Shown here piece after piece: positions 10,780 through 22,512 of a stretch of DNA of 64,000 nucleotides (position 1 is its first letter; each line of letters starts with the position of its first letter). The translations under genes were made by a program, and so were the position numbers. The stretch is taken from contig WOAB01000878.1 in NCBI GenBank assembly GCA_027886185.1, forward strand, positions 5,778,001 to 5,842,000, written 5' to 3'. The notes below the pieces were generated by a model. That model had not been told where the DNA came from. It saw only the letters and a list, made by a program, of their open reading frames with translations, and searched no databases. Origin of the DNA: Rheum nobile (Eukaryota; Streptophyta; Magnoliopsida; Caryophyllales; Polygonaceae).

Positions 10780-13689
10780 ATGGACAATATGAACAACAAT
10801 GATTATTGGAACTACAATGTCGAAGAGGATCCACTTCCGAATGAGGTAATTTCCGTTATTTAAAGTTAAAGTTCTCATTTTTTTTTTTGGACATGTTCAA
10901 AGTTTTGAGCTTTAGTTGTTTAGGGTTTAGAAAACTAGACATGATATTTGTTGTTTAGGGTTTAACCAAGTTTCACATGCTAGATTTTTAAAGTTTTAAA
11001 CTTGATATTTGTTGTTTAGGTATTAGAAATCAAGTTTTACATGCTAGATTTTGAGTGATACATGGGTAAGAAAGCGAGATTCACGTTACATTGAAGAACA
11101 GTTCCACACGTTAAGTGGGGATGTCCCCACGTAACGTGTGGAACATGTGCCAGATGGTGGTTCACACATTACGTGTGGCCATGTTTTACATTTAACGTGT
11201 ACAGCGTGTCCATACGTTACGTGTGAAACCACAACCAGATTCTGGCGGTTTCTGTGCCTTATGTAAAAGGGCACGGTTTAGGGCACGGTTTGTCACAAAC
11301 TGTGTCTTTAAATTCTTGTCTAAGAATGCTTCCTTAATGAGACGATTCCATGTGTATGCAGGCGAACTATTATTTGTACGAGGGGTTAAACAATATTTCC
11401 CTCGATGACTGGAGCACCCCACAAAAATCATTTTCTGGTTGGGAAACACCTCATCAACCGTTGTCGGAATGAAACACACCATCTGAGTGTAAAACACCAG
11501 ATGATATACCATATTTCTCACTTGGATCGTTTGACTATAGTTGTCCGCCTCCAGAAGCATCTTTATCTCATGGAGAGACTAAGAATTCGGCTTCTGCTAA
11601 CCCACAATTTTGATTTACATCCCTACACACACAGCCTCAGTTTAGTGTACCACCAGAAGAGGATGTTTTCGTCTCTGCTGATTATTCAGAGTTCTTCACA
11701 ACTGACCAAATCTGGGAGTCCAGAGAAGAAGCATTTATGTGGGCGCGGGAGACTGTTATGTGTCACAAGTTCTGCATCATAAAGGGGAGGGATAAACCTC
11801 CCGCGTATAGAGCCCTTGGAGGGACTTGGTTACCGTGCGATAGGCATGGACAAAACATTTGTAAACAAGCTGACCAAGTGAGGGACATCACAAATTCGAA
11901 GAAGTGTCCATTCATGTTGAGGCTGAAAGAAGGGTCGAAGGGATCATGGAAGATCAGTGTACAACATGGAACTCACAATCATGTGATCAAAGAGAATTTG
12001 TATGGTCATGCATTAGCTGGGCGACCAAACGCTGAAGAGAAGGAGATTATTAGGGTGATGACAGTTAATCATTGCAAGCCTCAAAAGATTTTTACTACAA
12101 TCAAGTCGTCCCCAGGAAACTTGATCAAGATGAAGCAAGTGTACAAAATCATGCATGATATACGAAAAAACGGCATGGAAGGAAGAACAGTGGTGCAACA
12201 GTTCTTTCATGAGTGCAATGAGAAGGGATACTTCATGGAGCATAGATTCAATAAGGAGACCAATAAGATCACAGATATCTTCTTCGCAAGCCCGGACCAG
12301 TTATCGCTGCTGAAGGCATTTTCGTACATTGTGTTGCTAGACTCTACATACGCAACTAGCAGGTTAGTAACACACATATCTATTATATTCTTCACTTGTT
12401 CATGTAATCATTAGCAATCCATAACATATCATTATGTGTGCAGATACGATTTGCCCTTCCTTGAAATTGTCGGCATCACATCTGTTTGGAAAAACTACAA
12501 TATTGTCGGGGCGTTTCTGGAGCATGAGAACGAAGAGAGTTACAGGTGGACCATAGAACAACTTTCAAAAATGTTTGTCAAGGTCCAACGAGCACCCACA
12601 TGCTTGGTCACAGATCGGGAGAAGGCGTTGATGAACGCCTTAGAGAAGCAGTTTCCAGAAGCAAAATTCCTCCTGTGTAGGCGCCATGTGAGGAAGAATA
12701 TTGAAGACTTCGGGAAGAAGGTCATGGACAAGTTTAGAGGCACAACGTTTTCCAATGATTATATGAAACTATTCAAGGAAACAATCATAGAAGGGTATGA
12801 AGCAACACTGAAGAAGATTCAGCTCGATTGGAGGAAATATCCAAAATGTCTCCATTACGTACAAAAAAACTGGCTTGACCCGTACAGGGAAAGAATTGTC
12901 TCAGTATGGACAGATACAATGTTCACTCTTGGAACTACCACAACTAACAGGTTTGTGCATTATGTTTTTAAATATCCAAAATGTTAATTTTGAACTTACA
13001 ACAACATACTGACTTCAGATTCTTGATTGTAATACAGGGTTGAAGGGGCTCATTCTAGTCTTAAAAGCTTCTTCACTAGTAATGATGGCAACCTTTGCAC
13101 TGTATTAGATCAATATGATGCACGGTTACGCACTCATTATAGTGAGATAAGGGGGGCCTTGAATGAGAGCATAGAAAAGCGATTTACGCTGATAACAAAC
13201 GCACATCTTTTCTGCAAGTTGCACTACAAGGTCTCTGTGATTGCACTAGCTCGGTTGATTGAGGAATACAAGAAAGTCGAAGCTTCATTGTGGAACACTA
13301 TATGCAGATGCCAGATGAGGGTCAGAGATGGCTTGCCTTGCGTGCATGACATGGCGCGGAATGTGATGAACCAGAAACCAATTGAACCTAGCTCATTGCA
13401 TCCGTTTTGGAGGCAATTGACCTTGTCAGAAGTGCGGACAGAAGAAGAAGAAGAAGCCACACAACGTAGAGTGAATAGGTCGTTGCTTGAAGAATGTGCT
13501 GCAAGCGTCTTCCCCACATTGCCAGTGCATGATCAACAAAGAGATGTCTCTGCACTAACAAGTATAGCACATCCAGAGCGGACTACTCTGCAAGAGCCAG
13601 CTAAAGTTAGGCATAAGGGTCGGCCTCAAGGAGCTCTAAACATTCCCACCAAAAGACAACCGTCAGCATGGGAGTACACTGACCAATAA
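10780..13689 (+). pseudogene. FAR1/MULE-type transposase
   Basis: Proposed exons are 10780-10845, 11362-12362, 12444-12950 and 13038 onward, all joining in one frame. Domains in order: an acidic N-terminal region; a WRKY-GCM1/FAR1-type zinc-binding domain (WLPCDRHG, KKCPF, HGTHNHV) at 11790-11985; the MULE DDE domain with Asp residues in VLLDSTYAT and CLVTDREKAL and the CRRHVRKN motif; and a SWIM-type zinc finger (CRCQMRVRDGLPCVH) at about 13305-13350. A basic GRPxG tail (HKGRPQGA) follows. Stops at 11470-11472 (TGA) and 11611-11613 (TGA) break the N-terminal region, and TAA at 13687-13689 separates it from the OTU domain. The transposase would cut and insert the MULE. The DDE core itself is open, so a shorter protein could still be made. 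Confidence 0.85.
11098..11227. repeat. ACGTTACGT palindromes in transposase intron 1
   Basis: Five or six copies, more diverged, lie between the proposed first and second exons (for example CCCCACGTAACGTGTGG near 11124 and CATACGTTACGTGTG near 11211). They are followed at 11260-11310 by half-sites GGGCACGGTTT and GTCACAAACTGTG of a second palindrome type. Confidence 0.65.
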
Positions 13690-14556
13690 ATGGAGGGAAC
13701 ACCTCCGAAGAAGCAAAAAGGAAGACCACCTAAGGAAGCTTCAACCATGCCATGCCAACCATGGGAGCCTATGTCTTCGGGTCACACGACGTTGATCAAG
13801 AACCCTAGGCGATATATTACTCAGTTTCCCAAGTATATGAGACCACACGTGGGAGGATGGTGGGAAATAATTGGTGATGGAAACTGCGGATACAAAGCAA
13901 TTGCGCATGGTCTGGGTTTAGGGCAGGAGAAGTGGGCTTTTGTTCGACGTACCATGATCGCTACGTTGAAACAAGAGTATGAGCTATTCGTGCCAATTTG
14001 GATGTGTACGATGACACTTAAGGCAATGGAGGCGAAGCTTGCATGGTTTCCTTTGCCCAATATGCCTGCCCCATGGGAGACGTGGATGGACCTCCCGGAT
14101 ATAGGATGTTTGGTGGCAACTGCATTCGTCCCCGTCGGTGCTGGTGTTGGCACGACATACATGCCTATGAGGGTGAAACCAAACCAAGCGGTTGGAGAGA
14201 AGCTGAAGACGATATGCATTTGCCATGTCTAGAAAGAGCAACATTTCATTGCGGTACGTTAATACAATCAAATAAGTTGAAACTATCTTATGTTAAAACA
14301 TATGTTTAATGCAATAACTTTGATGTAGATTGGCATTGCCGAAACATCGCCCTTGCCGTACCTTTACGGGCCGTGGTTGAGATTTCATGATCCGGATGTG
14401 GGTGATTTGGTAGATCCATTCTTTGATCGATTGACGGAGTACCAATCAGACAAACCAAAGAAGCAAAGAGGAAAGAAGAAAGTTGAAACTATTTTATGCA
14501 ATGACTTTGATGTAATACCAAGACACATGTTCGTTGTATTTATGAGCTGTTGGTGA
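13690..14556 (+). pseudogene. OTU-like cysteine protease domain
   Basis: This domain continues in the same frame directly after a TAA, with an ATG immediately following. It opens with another basic GRPPK stretch (KKQKGRPPKEAS), then the OTU catalytic block WEIIGDGNCGYKAIA, with the Asp and nucleophile Cys of DGNC. TAG at 14230-14232 breaks the frame just before KEQHFIA, which carries the expected catalytic His. An intron (14254-14328) joins HFIA to IGIAETSPLPYLYGPWL, and the exon ends at TGA 14554-14556. OTU enzymes remove ubiquitin. Linked to a transposase, this may protect or process element proteins; that is inference. Probably one fusion protein with the transposase before the TAA arose. 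Confidence 0.82.
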
Positions 14557-14580
14557 AATACCAAGACACATGTTTTTACA

Positions 14581-14880
14581 GAAGGCACAGATTCCGCCAG
14601 AAACATTTCCGCGTTCGAGGCAATTCTTCCGCGGTCGCGGAAAACCTTCTATAAAGAATCAAATAGAAGTCATAACATTCACACCACACGTAACGTGTGG
14701 AGACAGACCACACGTTACGTATGGTGCAGTTCCACACATAATGTGTAGAATTCTACTTATTTCTGGTTGGTTTTGATCCTTCTGTAAAATGGCACAGTTT
14801 CTGGCACGGTTTGGCACAAACCGTGCGCTTTACCAGAATGTGGTTTCTGGCGGTTTCTGTGTCTTCTGTAAAATTGCAAC
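14581..14880. repeat. Composite block of three palindrome types
   Basis: This non-coding block lies between the convergent MULE genes. It contains TTCCGCGGTCGCGGAA (14627-14642), then CCACACGTAACGTGTGG with two variants (14684-14750), then GGCACGGTTTGGCACAAACC-type palindrome (about 14799-14824), with TCTGGCGGTTTCTGTG spacers. The first type recurs in the Gypsy-type LTR at 47585 and the third in the Copia LTR at 25865. Confidence 0.75.
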
Positions 14881-15165
14881 TTGTGGAAAATAAGAAAAAT
14901 TGAACCTATCTGTATGGTCTACTGTTTATAGTGATGGCGGTTTACACATAATTACGTCATCTAGTTCGTTAGCTTCACGTGATTTAAAATACGGTCTCAT
15001 ACACAATATAAAATGAAGACATCTTAAACTTGGGAATACACTCTCAAGAATATCATAACAAATAATCAAATAGAAGTCATAACATTCAGTGTTGCCATAA
15101 TCCAAAGTTCAATGAAATCTATAAAACGAAACAAGTTTAATCATAAAACAGTCTCCACAGTTTCC

Positions 15166-17686
15166 TCAGTGATTGGGAAGGAAGGGATACATTCGCTCCA
15201 ATGATCGGCGTAGCGCCTCTGCTACATCTTCACACTCATGGTTGTGATGTGGATCAAGATCATTGTAGCAATTTTCGAAGGCCTGCACACAACACAAAAA
15301 CGTTGATATGTATAATAAATATAGATAGAGTTAATCGGACATTAAACAAATTAGTCAATTTCATACCTGTGTCGCGTCTTCCATGGTCGGGGGACTGACG
15401 AATGGGTGTGTACGTGGGAGGTACCAGCCCATGTAATCAGCGCTACATTCATGGCCTTGCTGGATAGGAGGGCCCATCGCATCTAGGGTCATGGAATGTA
15501 CATTCTGCGCATCTCATGCAAATCGAGCTCTGTCGTACTCCACCGTGTAGCTGCTGATCTTTGCTCCTCTCCAAGCCCTATTAGGCACTATAGGCGCCCT
15601 TGGAATCTGTTGTACACGACCGAACTGTCTCGCCACACGGTCTGGCGTGTACGGCTCGGTTATCCAGAGACACGAGATAACTCCATGGAAGCGCGATGGA
15701 GCGAAGCTGACATCGTTAAAGTCAACTGTACCGTACGGAATCCAATCAACCTAAACATAATAGGATGCAAAATAATTAAAATTCAAAGTCAACCTAAACA
15801 TACCTATCAATCGTACCGAACGACATCCAATCAACCTAAACATAAATATATGCACTTATCATGTCCACATTCATCATATCGAGCTCCAATCTGTAGTTTC
15901 TCATTGGGTTGGGTTTCACTGAAAGGTCCCATCTACGAGCGTATGGGACCGCACGATCAGAGTTCCAGTCTCTACTCTCTGCAGGTCTGAACATGGTGAA
16001 ATATTGGTATATCCATGCCTGAAAGACAATTTTCATAAGCAATCCATGTTATTGAATAATTACATTTACAACAATAAAATTTGGTATAAACAATAGTTTT
16101 TATAATTAAAAAAATACTTGAATCAGAGTGTAGCACGTGGACATCAATCTCGCATCTTTTCTTGTGCACTCGCCCAAGCTGCGGTACACGTGGGCAAGAA
16201 CGCCAGCACCCCATGCATAATACATGGTGCACGAGTGATCATCGACAAATCCCGTATAGTACAGTGGCAATTTGTGTTAGGACTTGTCCGAGAAGAGATA
16301 AGAGTCCAACAAGTACAGCAAGTACCCAGACGCACGTTGCTCGTCATTCAGCTCTAAGCAATGCTTCCTGAACGAATCAACAGTTACGGTACCAGATGTC
16401 ACCTCCTTAGCAGACAACTCAAAGAATCCCTGTGCCTCCGCCACCATAGCCTTCTTCAAATCAGTCACACCCAACTGCTCTTGCCAACCCCGTGGAGGTG
16501 CCAAGTCTTTTCCGTTGATGCTTAGCCCAAAGATCAACAATACGTCATGGAGAGTTATGGTCATCTCTCCCCATGGCATATGGAACGAGCTGGTCTTAGG
16601 TTGTCAGTGCTCAACGAACGCACCAATCAGCGTCTCGTGCACATGCTCATGTATCACATCCGGAATATGACACAGGCCTGATCCAGATGCTAGTTGACCC
16701 CATGGCGTTTGCAACTGCAAACGCCATGCGCGTGTCTGTTTGCTTCGTTGCTGAAACCTCAACGGTGGCACAGGCTATAAATATTTGCATTTTTAAACCA
16801 GTGTAAGCAATCGATTTGACATATTTATATTAAAATGTGAAATTACAAGAATAAGGTTACGCATGCAACTTACAATGCGCTGATAAAGGGTGTACGCCAC
16901 GTGATTGGCAAAACCCTTCAGAAGTTCGGGAAACTCCGGACCTCCATATACTCTAACCTGCAATTCAGGGTCATATCTTCCCTTTTTCTTCGTTCGGGGA
17001 GGTCTTGCCTGCGAAGAGGTGGCTTCCAGTGGCTCCTCGTCCGCATAATCAGGTTGACCTCTTGGAGCCTAAGCATGACTATCCTCGTCCTACATTTTTT
17101 TTTTACAAATGATAAGTAATTACATTTTTATCATACGCTCATATTTTTGTATATTAAGGCTACTTACCATAGGATCAGGTGCGTTCGGGTTGAGCCCCGA
17201 GTTCTCCCATGGGTTGTATCCCATCTGATCATCTACGCCGCCTTGATAATATACGGGGATGTGATGATGGATGTGAGGGCTCTGATGGAGGTGAGGGTTG
17301 TGATAGGACAACGGACTCTGATGGAGGTGAGGGCTCTGATGGGACGCCGGGCTCTGATGACGGTAATGGCTCTGCTGGGGCGGCAGACTAAATTGAGGGC
17401 CATAATAGTTATTATGATCTATCGTATCAGAATAACCATGGAGCGAGCTCACGTTGAACTCTGGGTACAACTGCGGGTCCGAGTCCGCACGACCACCCAC
17501 CACAAGAAACGATGACGATGGCACAAACGGCAACACAGGAGAGTCAACATTGCCCGCCTGCCCGTATCCTCCAGCATCCTGACTACCGCCTGCAACCCTA
17601 CGGTTTACCTCCTCCTCAGTCCGAAACGAAACGTCTCGGACGAGGTTTCGTCTGGTTCTACGCTTCGTTCTCTCATCGGGCTCCAT
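15166..17686 (-). pseudogene. Plant mobile domain (PMD) protein
   Basis: Proposed exons on the minus strand: 17168-17686, 16874-17089, 16118-16774, about 15860-16018, 15367-15750 and 15166-15282. The first exon starts MEPDERTKRRTRRN and continues with a His/Gln/Ser/Pro-rich region. The PMD spans exons 2-5: HETLIGAFVEH, SFHMPWGEMTITLHDVLLIFGL, YAWGAGVLAHVYRSLGECTRKD, AWIYQYFTMFRP, ARRWD, VDWIPYGTVDF, AWRGAKISSYTVEYDRARF. These match the aminotransferase-like PMD family (MAIN/MAIL1 relatives), known both as host silencing factors and as transposon passengers. Stops at 17069, 16604, 16277 and 15514 make this copy a pseudogene. Near 15750-15860 a short stretch around the exon 5 acceptor is repeated three times. 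The ATG is preceded at 100-200 bp by ACGTTACGT palindromes. Confidence 0.85.
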
Positions 17687-17787
17687 CTACAACAATAAAT
17701 CATTTTATCTCAAAATATACAATTCCGAGTATACCTAAAATACAAAATTAAAACTATACAATTGAATTCGGGTATCTCAAAAAAATG

Positions 17788-17882
17788 TATGTTCACACGT
17801 TACGTGTGGACAGTATCCACACGTAATGTGTGAAGCCAGTCCACACGTAACGTGTGGACAGTATCCACACGTTACGTGTGAA
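17788..17882. promoter_or_regulatory. ACGTTACGT palindromes upstream of PMD gene
   Basis: Four evenly spaced copies (TTCACACGTTACGTGTGG, CCACACGTAATGTGTG, CCACACGTAACGTGTGG, CCACACGTTACGTGTG), separated by ACAGTAT or AAGCCAGT, lie 100-200 bp before the PMD start codon. The regular spacing suggests cooperative binding sites; this is inferred from layout. Confidence 0.65.
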
Positions 17883-18267
17883 ATTACATTTTTCCTTTCC
17901 GGGACGATTTCCGGCGAAATTCCGGCGACATATATAGATTCCGACGACGCATTTTTTCATCAAAATTTTACCACAATTCAACAAAACTAACACTTCTTAA
18001 ACAAATCCAACAAAACTACCACTTCTTAAACAAACCCTAAACACCCTTTCATACAAATCTATCAAATTTCTACAATTTCATACAAAATAACTACTTCAAA
18101 ATTAACCATAATATGCAAATAACTACTTCAAAATTACACAAAAACAACAAATACAAGAACAAAAACACTAAAACAATATGGATCTACAATAACCATAAAA
18201 AAACTTAAAAATTAAATTATAAATTAACAAGATATGGGATATTACTAACATTTGAAGGATATGGATC

Positions 18268-18500
18268 TACGTAACGTGAGGATCTTATTGATGCGTAACG
18301 AGAAGACTAGCTAGATGCGTAACGTGAGAAGGGAGAAATTTTTTGATACAAGCGGCGATTTAGGGTAGAGGTTGAAAAAGAAGAAGAAACTTGGCTTTTA
18401 AAGCCTGGGAGGCCCCTCGCGTTACGTGAGAAGAGGCTTCACATGTAACGTGAAGAGTCGTTTCCCACGTTACGTGAGGAAAGGCTCCACACATAACATG
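18268..18500. repeat. ACGTTACGT palindromes, right subterminal
   Basis: At least six variants lie in the last 280 bp of the MULE (for example CTACGTAACGTGAGG near 18270 and CCCACGTTACGTGAGG near 18463), mirroring the left end. The set is more diverged than the left set. Confidence 0.7.
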
Positions 18501-18552
18501 AGAGGCCTATGCGCTGAAAGGCAATTTCGCCTATACGTTAAAAAGTATACCC
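18487..18552 (-). repeat. MULE right terminal inverted repeat
   Basis: Read on the minus strand: TACTTTTTAACGTATAGG, then CTTTCAGCGCATAGG. Eleven differences from the left end in 61 bp indicate an old insertion or ends that diverged in the parent element. Confidence 0.85.
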
Positions 18553-19032
18553 GTATTGATATTATATATGGACATGGGTGCACCATTATTTGTTTATTTA
18601 GACATTCCATAATGGTTGACGGTTAAATATAAGATGCAAATAAAAAAACTTGGTTAGCCACAATTACGCTCAAACAACTTTAAACAACAACAAAAATTTA
18701 GGTCTTTGACCCTATTTGGAGCCCCTTTTTTACCCTATTTGGAGCCTGCCTGCTTCCCTACAAAAATTTAGGATTTTGAATGAGTTACAAAACAAATAGA
18801 AAAAACAAATGAGCAGAAGCCAGAGGAGAACACAACAAAATGGAACAACATGACATTCCTCTTAAACTTGATGATGTACATCTAGTGAAACCCCACTTGG
18901 ATTTTCCTTAATGATCTAGAAATTTCCTGCTGTATAATGTACAAGATATGGACAGCCACAACTAGGAGAAAACCTGAATGCTCTTCTGTGAAGGCATCCC
19001 ATGAGCAAAGAAAAATCATGATTTCTGCAAGC
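18553..19032. other. 3' flank of glycosyltransferase gene
   Basis: AT-rich DNA between the MULE and the stop codon of the minus-strand glycosyltransferase gene. It should include that gene's 3' UTR. No other feature is visible. Confidence 0.45.
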
Positions 19033-22000
19033 TCAACTATGGGTTTTGGCCTTCTTCAGCACTTGTTTAAGGACATGAGCAATTCGCTCTGCCATGTGGT
19101 GTTCAAGGAATCTCTCTTTGACCCTCTCGTAGCCTTTCTTCCCCATTGTCAACCTCCGTTCAACATGAGTTGCTAGTTTCACAATGTTCTTTGCCAGAGG
19201 TGTGACACCCTCTTTTCCAGCAGGATGCAACAAGCCAGTTGTCTGATTTACAACTATCTCCATAGTTCCCCCAGCTGCCGTTCCCTGGTGTCAAAAATTG
19301 TGATTATGCTCAGCATTATATCTGATGCAGGGAAAACCTTTTTATTGGAATGAACTATGGGAGCACAAGTTAGAAAAGGTTACTGTCACACACAATGATG
19401 ACATACAGAAGCAAGTTTCTTAAAAGCCAAAGGAAACTAGAGGAATTTTAATGTTATGATTGATGGAGAATAAACCATTGCAGATGCTAAAAAAGAAGAT
19501 ATATACATAAGGTATAATCACAATGATTGGGAGGGAAGCCGGGTAGAAATTGACTCATATCACATGAATGTTGAACTCAATTTACTAACCGTGGACCTCA
19601 AATGATCCAACTGGAAACTGAACTCACCAAAACAGGAAGCTGAAAAGCCATTGCTTCTATTGTGATCCTCCCGAAACATTCTCCACGTGCCTACATATGA
19701 AGGAATAACTTTATTTTGCTGATATTAAATCTAAGATAAATATATGCTTGCAGATGTGCACTTATACAGTTCATAAAACCATCAAAGGGGGGAAGTTTCA
19801 CGAATCAGTCTATATTATGATCCACTAAGCCTATGACTCCACAAAGTAGATATTGAGGTTGCAATCTCAGCATGTACAATATTTTCCTCTGTAAATCATT
19901 TTATATGGTCCTTGCTCCTTGACACTTGAAAAATACTAGCACAACTTGTCTTGTTTATGGCATGATAATATGATCACAGAAGATAAAAACAAATACCTGG
20001 GAATTTTGAACTAGCACATCGATCGAAGCAAGATAAGGGGCTACGGTCAGAGTTTTATTGATGAAGCGGACACGACCCTGCAGCTTCTTCTCAGAGACAA
20101 AGGTTCTCAGTTCCGTCTCAAACTTTGTCTGTGCACTCATGTCACTTCCAACTACAATTGCATGCATTGGAGGCACCTGCAGCTTCTTTTCCTTAATAAT
20201 CTGCAGACTTTCATGGAATGCACGAAGAAATAGATCCTGACCTTTTCCACGAGAGACACCTATAAAGTGACAAATATTCAGAATCAAACGCAAATAATGA
20301 GTCAAAAGATGTCATACTGATACTGTAAATCAGCCTGTTTAATTACTCATCATTTCCATATGCTTGAGAAAATAATTATGAACAAGTGAGCAAGCAAAGT
20401 GAGTGGAAACATACTATTTATGATAGCAAAGAGCAGATCATCATTTCGCACTCCAAGGAATTCACGAACATGTTCACGTAAAACTCTCTTTGCCACACTG
20501 TTTTCAGCAACTTCCATAAGCTCCTTGCTGTTCCCAAGGTGCACAACATATGTTTCTGGCATCTTAATACTACACATACAAATAAATCTGTGTTAGAAAT
20601 TATATGTCATGGAAAAAAAAGAGGGAAAACCCACAAAGGAAGTAGCCAGCCAATTTTAAGTTGACCCAGAACCAAGTCTTAGGGGAAACTAAACATATGT
20701 TTGATTCAATTTAGATCATATCATTAAAGAGACTAGTCTTAGTTCAATAATTCCAACAAGTCAACACATGTCACAAGGCACTGTCACTTGCTAGGTAAAA
20801 CTTGATCCAGAACTAAGCTGCATATCACTAAGCAAATCACATGCAACCAAACACTAGCTGCTCTATTTTGAAGGTTACATTGTGAGTTCTTCATTTCCTT
20901 TTGCTATCAACTAAGGAGAATGTAATTTCTAGTCCTAAGGTACAGCTTTCATGGACTAGGTGCAAGTCTATAACAGCTCACAATTGAAAATCAGCCAATC
21001 AGGTATTAGTAGAGGATTCAGTGATGTGGCATACCCCAAGCGGTCTTTTGTCCTGTTCTTCCAGTAATCAGCTGTAGTGTACGAGTCAATCATAGCACCT
21101 GCAACATTGGGTAGGTGCTTTACATAGTCCAGCTTGAAATAATGGCCACGCATTTCATGAATCCACCATAAGACTTTTGGAAGGACAAGACGAACATTTT
21201 CCTTTAATACTGTATCTAGCCATCTGCCAGCAACAGCAGTGTTTAAAACAACTAGATCAGCTTTGAGAGCTGTATCAATAGCTTTCTGACCCTTAGCAGA
21301 CAAAACCTACAATTTTGAAACAGAAGTAAAATATAGAAGTAGATGTTAGCAACAATCAAAAAACAATGTGACAACTGCGACTTGCAAGCACGACTAAAAA
21401 GACAAATCTAAAATGTAACATATTAAAAGCAAATTTTGATCAATAAACAGTTTTGTAGGTGTAGGACATAAGATGCTCAAAGGCAATATCCAGAAACTAG
21501 AGCAAGTGGTAACAGCTTGAACCATCATTTTTTTACTAATAAACAACACTAGTCAAATCAGTGCAAAATGAACCAAACTAGTTGCTTGATAACTTTCCCC
21601 TTTTTGCAACACTGAAAGGAATCTAAGCAGTATGTATCAAATCCACAAGATAGAGTGATATTATATACCTGAACACCACGGTCCATCATCTTGTTCTCCA
21701 AGCTATATACCACCTCATCTGGATCTGTTGGTTTTTGGTACGTTATCCATACAACATCAGCACCAACACCTCGTAGAAGAAATGCCAACTCCATGAGCAA
21801 CAAAGGGCCACCTGGATAGATGTTGGAACTACAGAATTCAATATACTGTCACCGCAAGTGGAAGAGAATGTCTACTTTTTAAATCATTCTTTTTCACAAT
21901 CGTTACCATCTTTATGAAACAATTTAAACAGTTTGATAGCTCAACATTCACTGAAGGAGACATATCAAATACTCCAATTACTCCGGAAATAATTAACAAG

Positions 22001-22320
22001 TATAGCAAAAGGAGGCAGTGGCTCAACAATTTACCAGAAAGGGAAAGTTCGTGGGAAACGAGGAGAACAAGCTTCGACTTCATGAAATTGAGAGGATTAG
22101 AAACTTGAGAGGTCATGCGGATCTGGCTGTTGGCGCTCGAAGAATCCTTGTACTGGTAATTGTAGCTACTGGAATCACTATACTGCCGATTGTTACAAGA
22201 ATCGGAAGCGGCTCTCATGACGAGAACAACCAAAGTGGAAACGGAGAACACTGCGAGGACCAGCAGAAGCCATTTCTTGTGGAATACCAAGGCGTTTGTG
22301 GTCGAATGTAGTTTCGCCAT
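19033..22320 (-). CDS. Golgi-type family 4 glycosyltransferase
   Basis: Seven exons join in frame: 22035-22320, 21669-21811, 21035-21306, 20415-20569, 19997-20259, 19628-19690 and 19033-19284, giving 477 residues. The ATG at 22318-22320 gives MAKLHSTTN. A type II signal anchor follows (KKWLLLVLAVFSVSTLVVLVM, about residues 16-36), which points to the Golgi. The GT-B fold halves are visible: GGPLLLMELAFLLRGVGADVVW (N-terminal Rossmann start), KVLWWIHEMRGHYF, then VSRGKGQDLFLRAFHE, ARGECFGRITIEAMAFQLPVL (donor-binding E(x7)E) and GTAAGGTMEIV. It resembles Arabidopsis At1g75420/At1g19710 (recalled). Donor and acceptor are unknown to me. A TATA-like GGTATAAACA lies upstream at 22503-22512. No breaks are seen. 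Confidence 0.9.
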
Positions 22321-22502
22321 TTTCGCTCCCTCGTTTCCCTGATGAAATTTCTTCACCTTGACGTAATCAGAAAGCAATTCGAACGGGATTTCTCGGGAGC
22401 ATCTTTTCTAGGGTTAGGGTTTGGGGGAGCTCAGATCCTCGATTGAATCTGCGATTGGAAACTGCAAGTGTGAGATCGAAAGAGGGGGAAGAAACTCTGC
22501 TT

Positions 22503-22512
22503 TGTTTATACC
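22503..22512 (-). promoter_or_regulatory. TATA-like box of glycosyltransferase gene
   Basis: On the minus strand this reads GGTATAAACA, 185 bp upstream of the ATG, leaving a 5' UTR of about 150 bp. Confidence 0.45.

Larger units (their letters stand above)
9291..18552. mobile_element. Large MULE with transposase, OTU and PMD genes
   Basis: A 9.26-kb DNA transposon is bounded by terminal inverted repeats (9297-9357 and 18487-18547, 50 of 61 positions identical). It is flanked by TATTGATA at 9283-9290 and 18554-18561, or a 9-bp duplication with one mismatch if the adjoining base is counted; 9 bp is normal for Mutator-like elements. Inside are a plus-strand MULE transposase with a downstream OTU protease domain (10780-14556) and a convergent minus-strand plant mobile domain gene (15166-17686). 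All have a few in-frame stops, so this copy is no longer autonomous. Clusters of the palindrome CCACACGTAACGTGTGG mark both ends and both gene 5' sides. Confidence 0.88.

Noticed and set aside
17788..17882. Evenly spaced repeats that look like a small CRISPR array
   Set aside because: The repeat units are palindromes of a plant transposon, the spacers are 7-9 bp and partly identical, and there are no cas genes; this is eukaryotic DNA.
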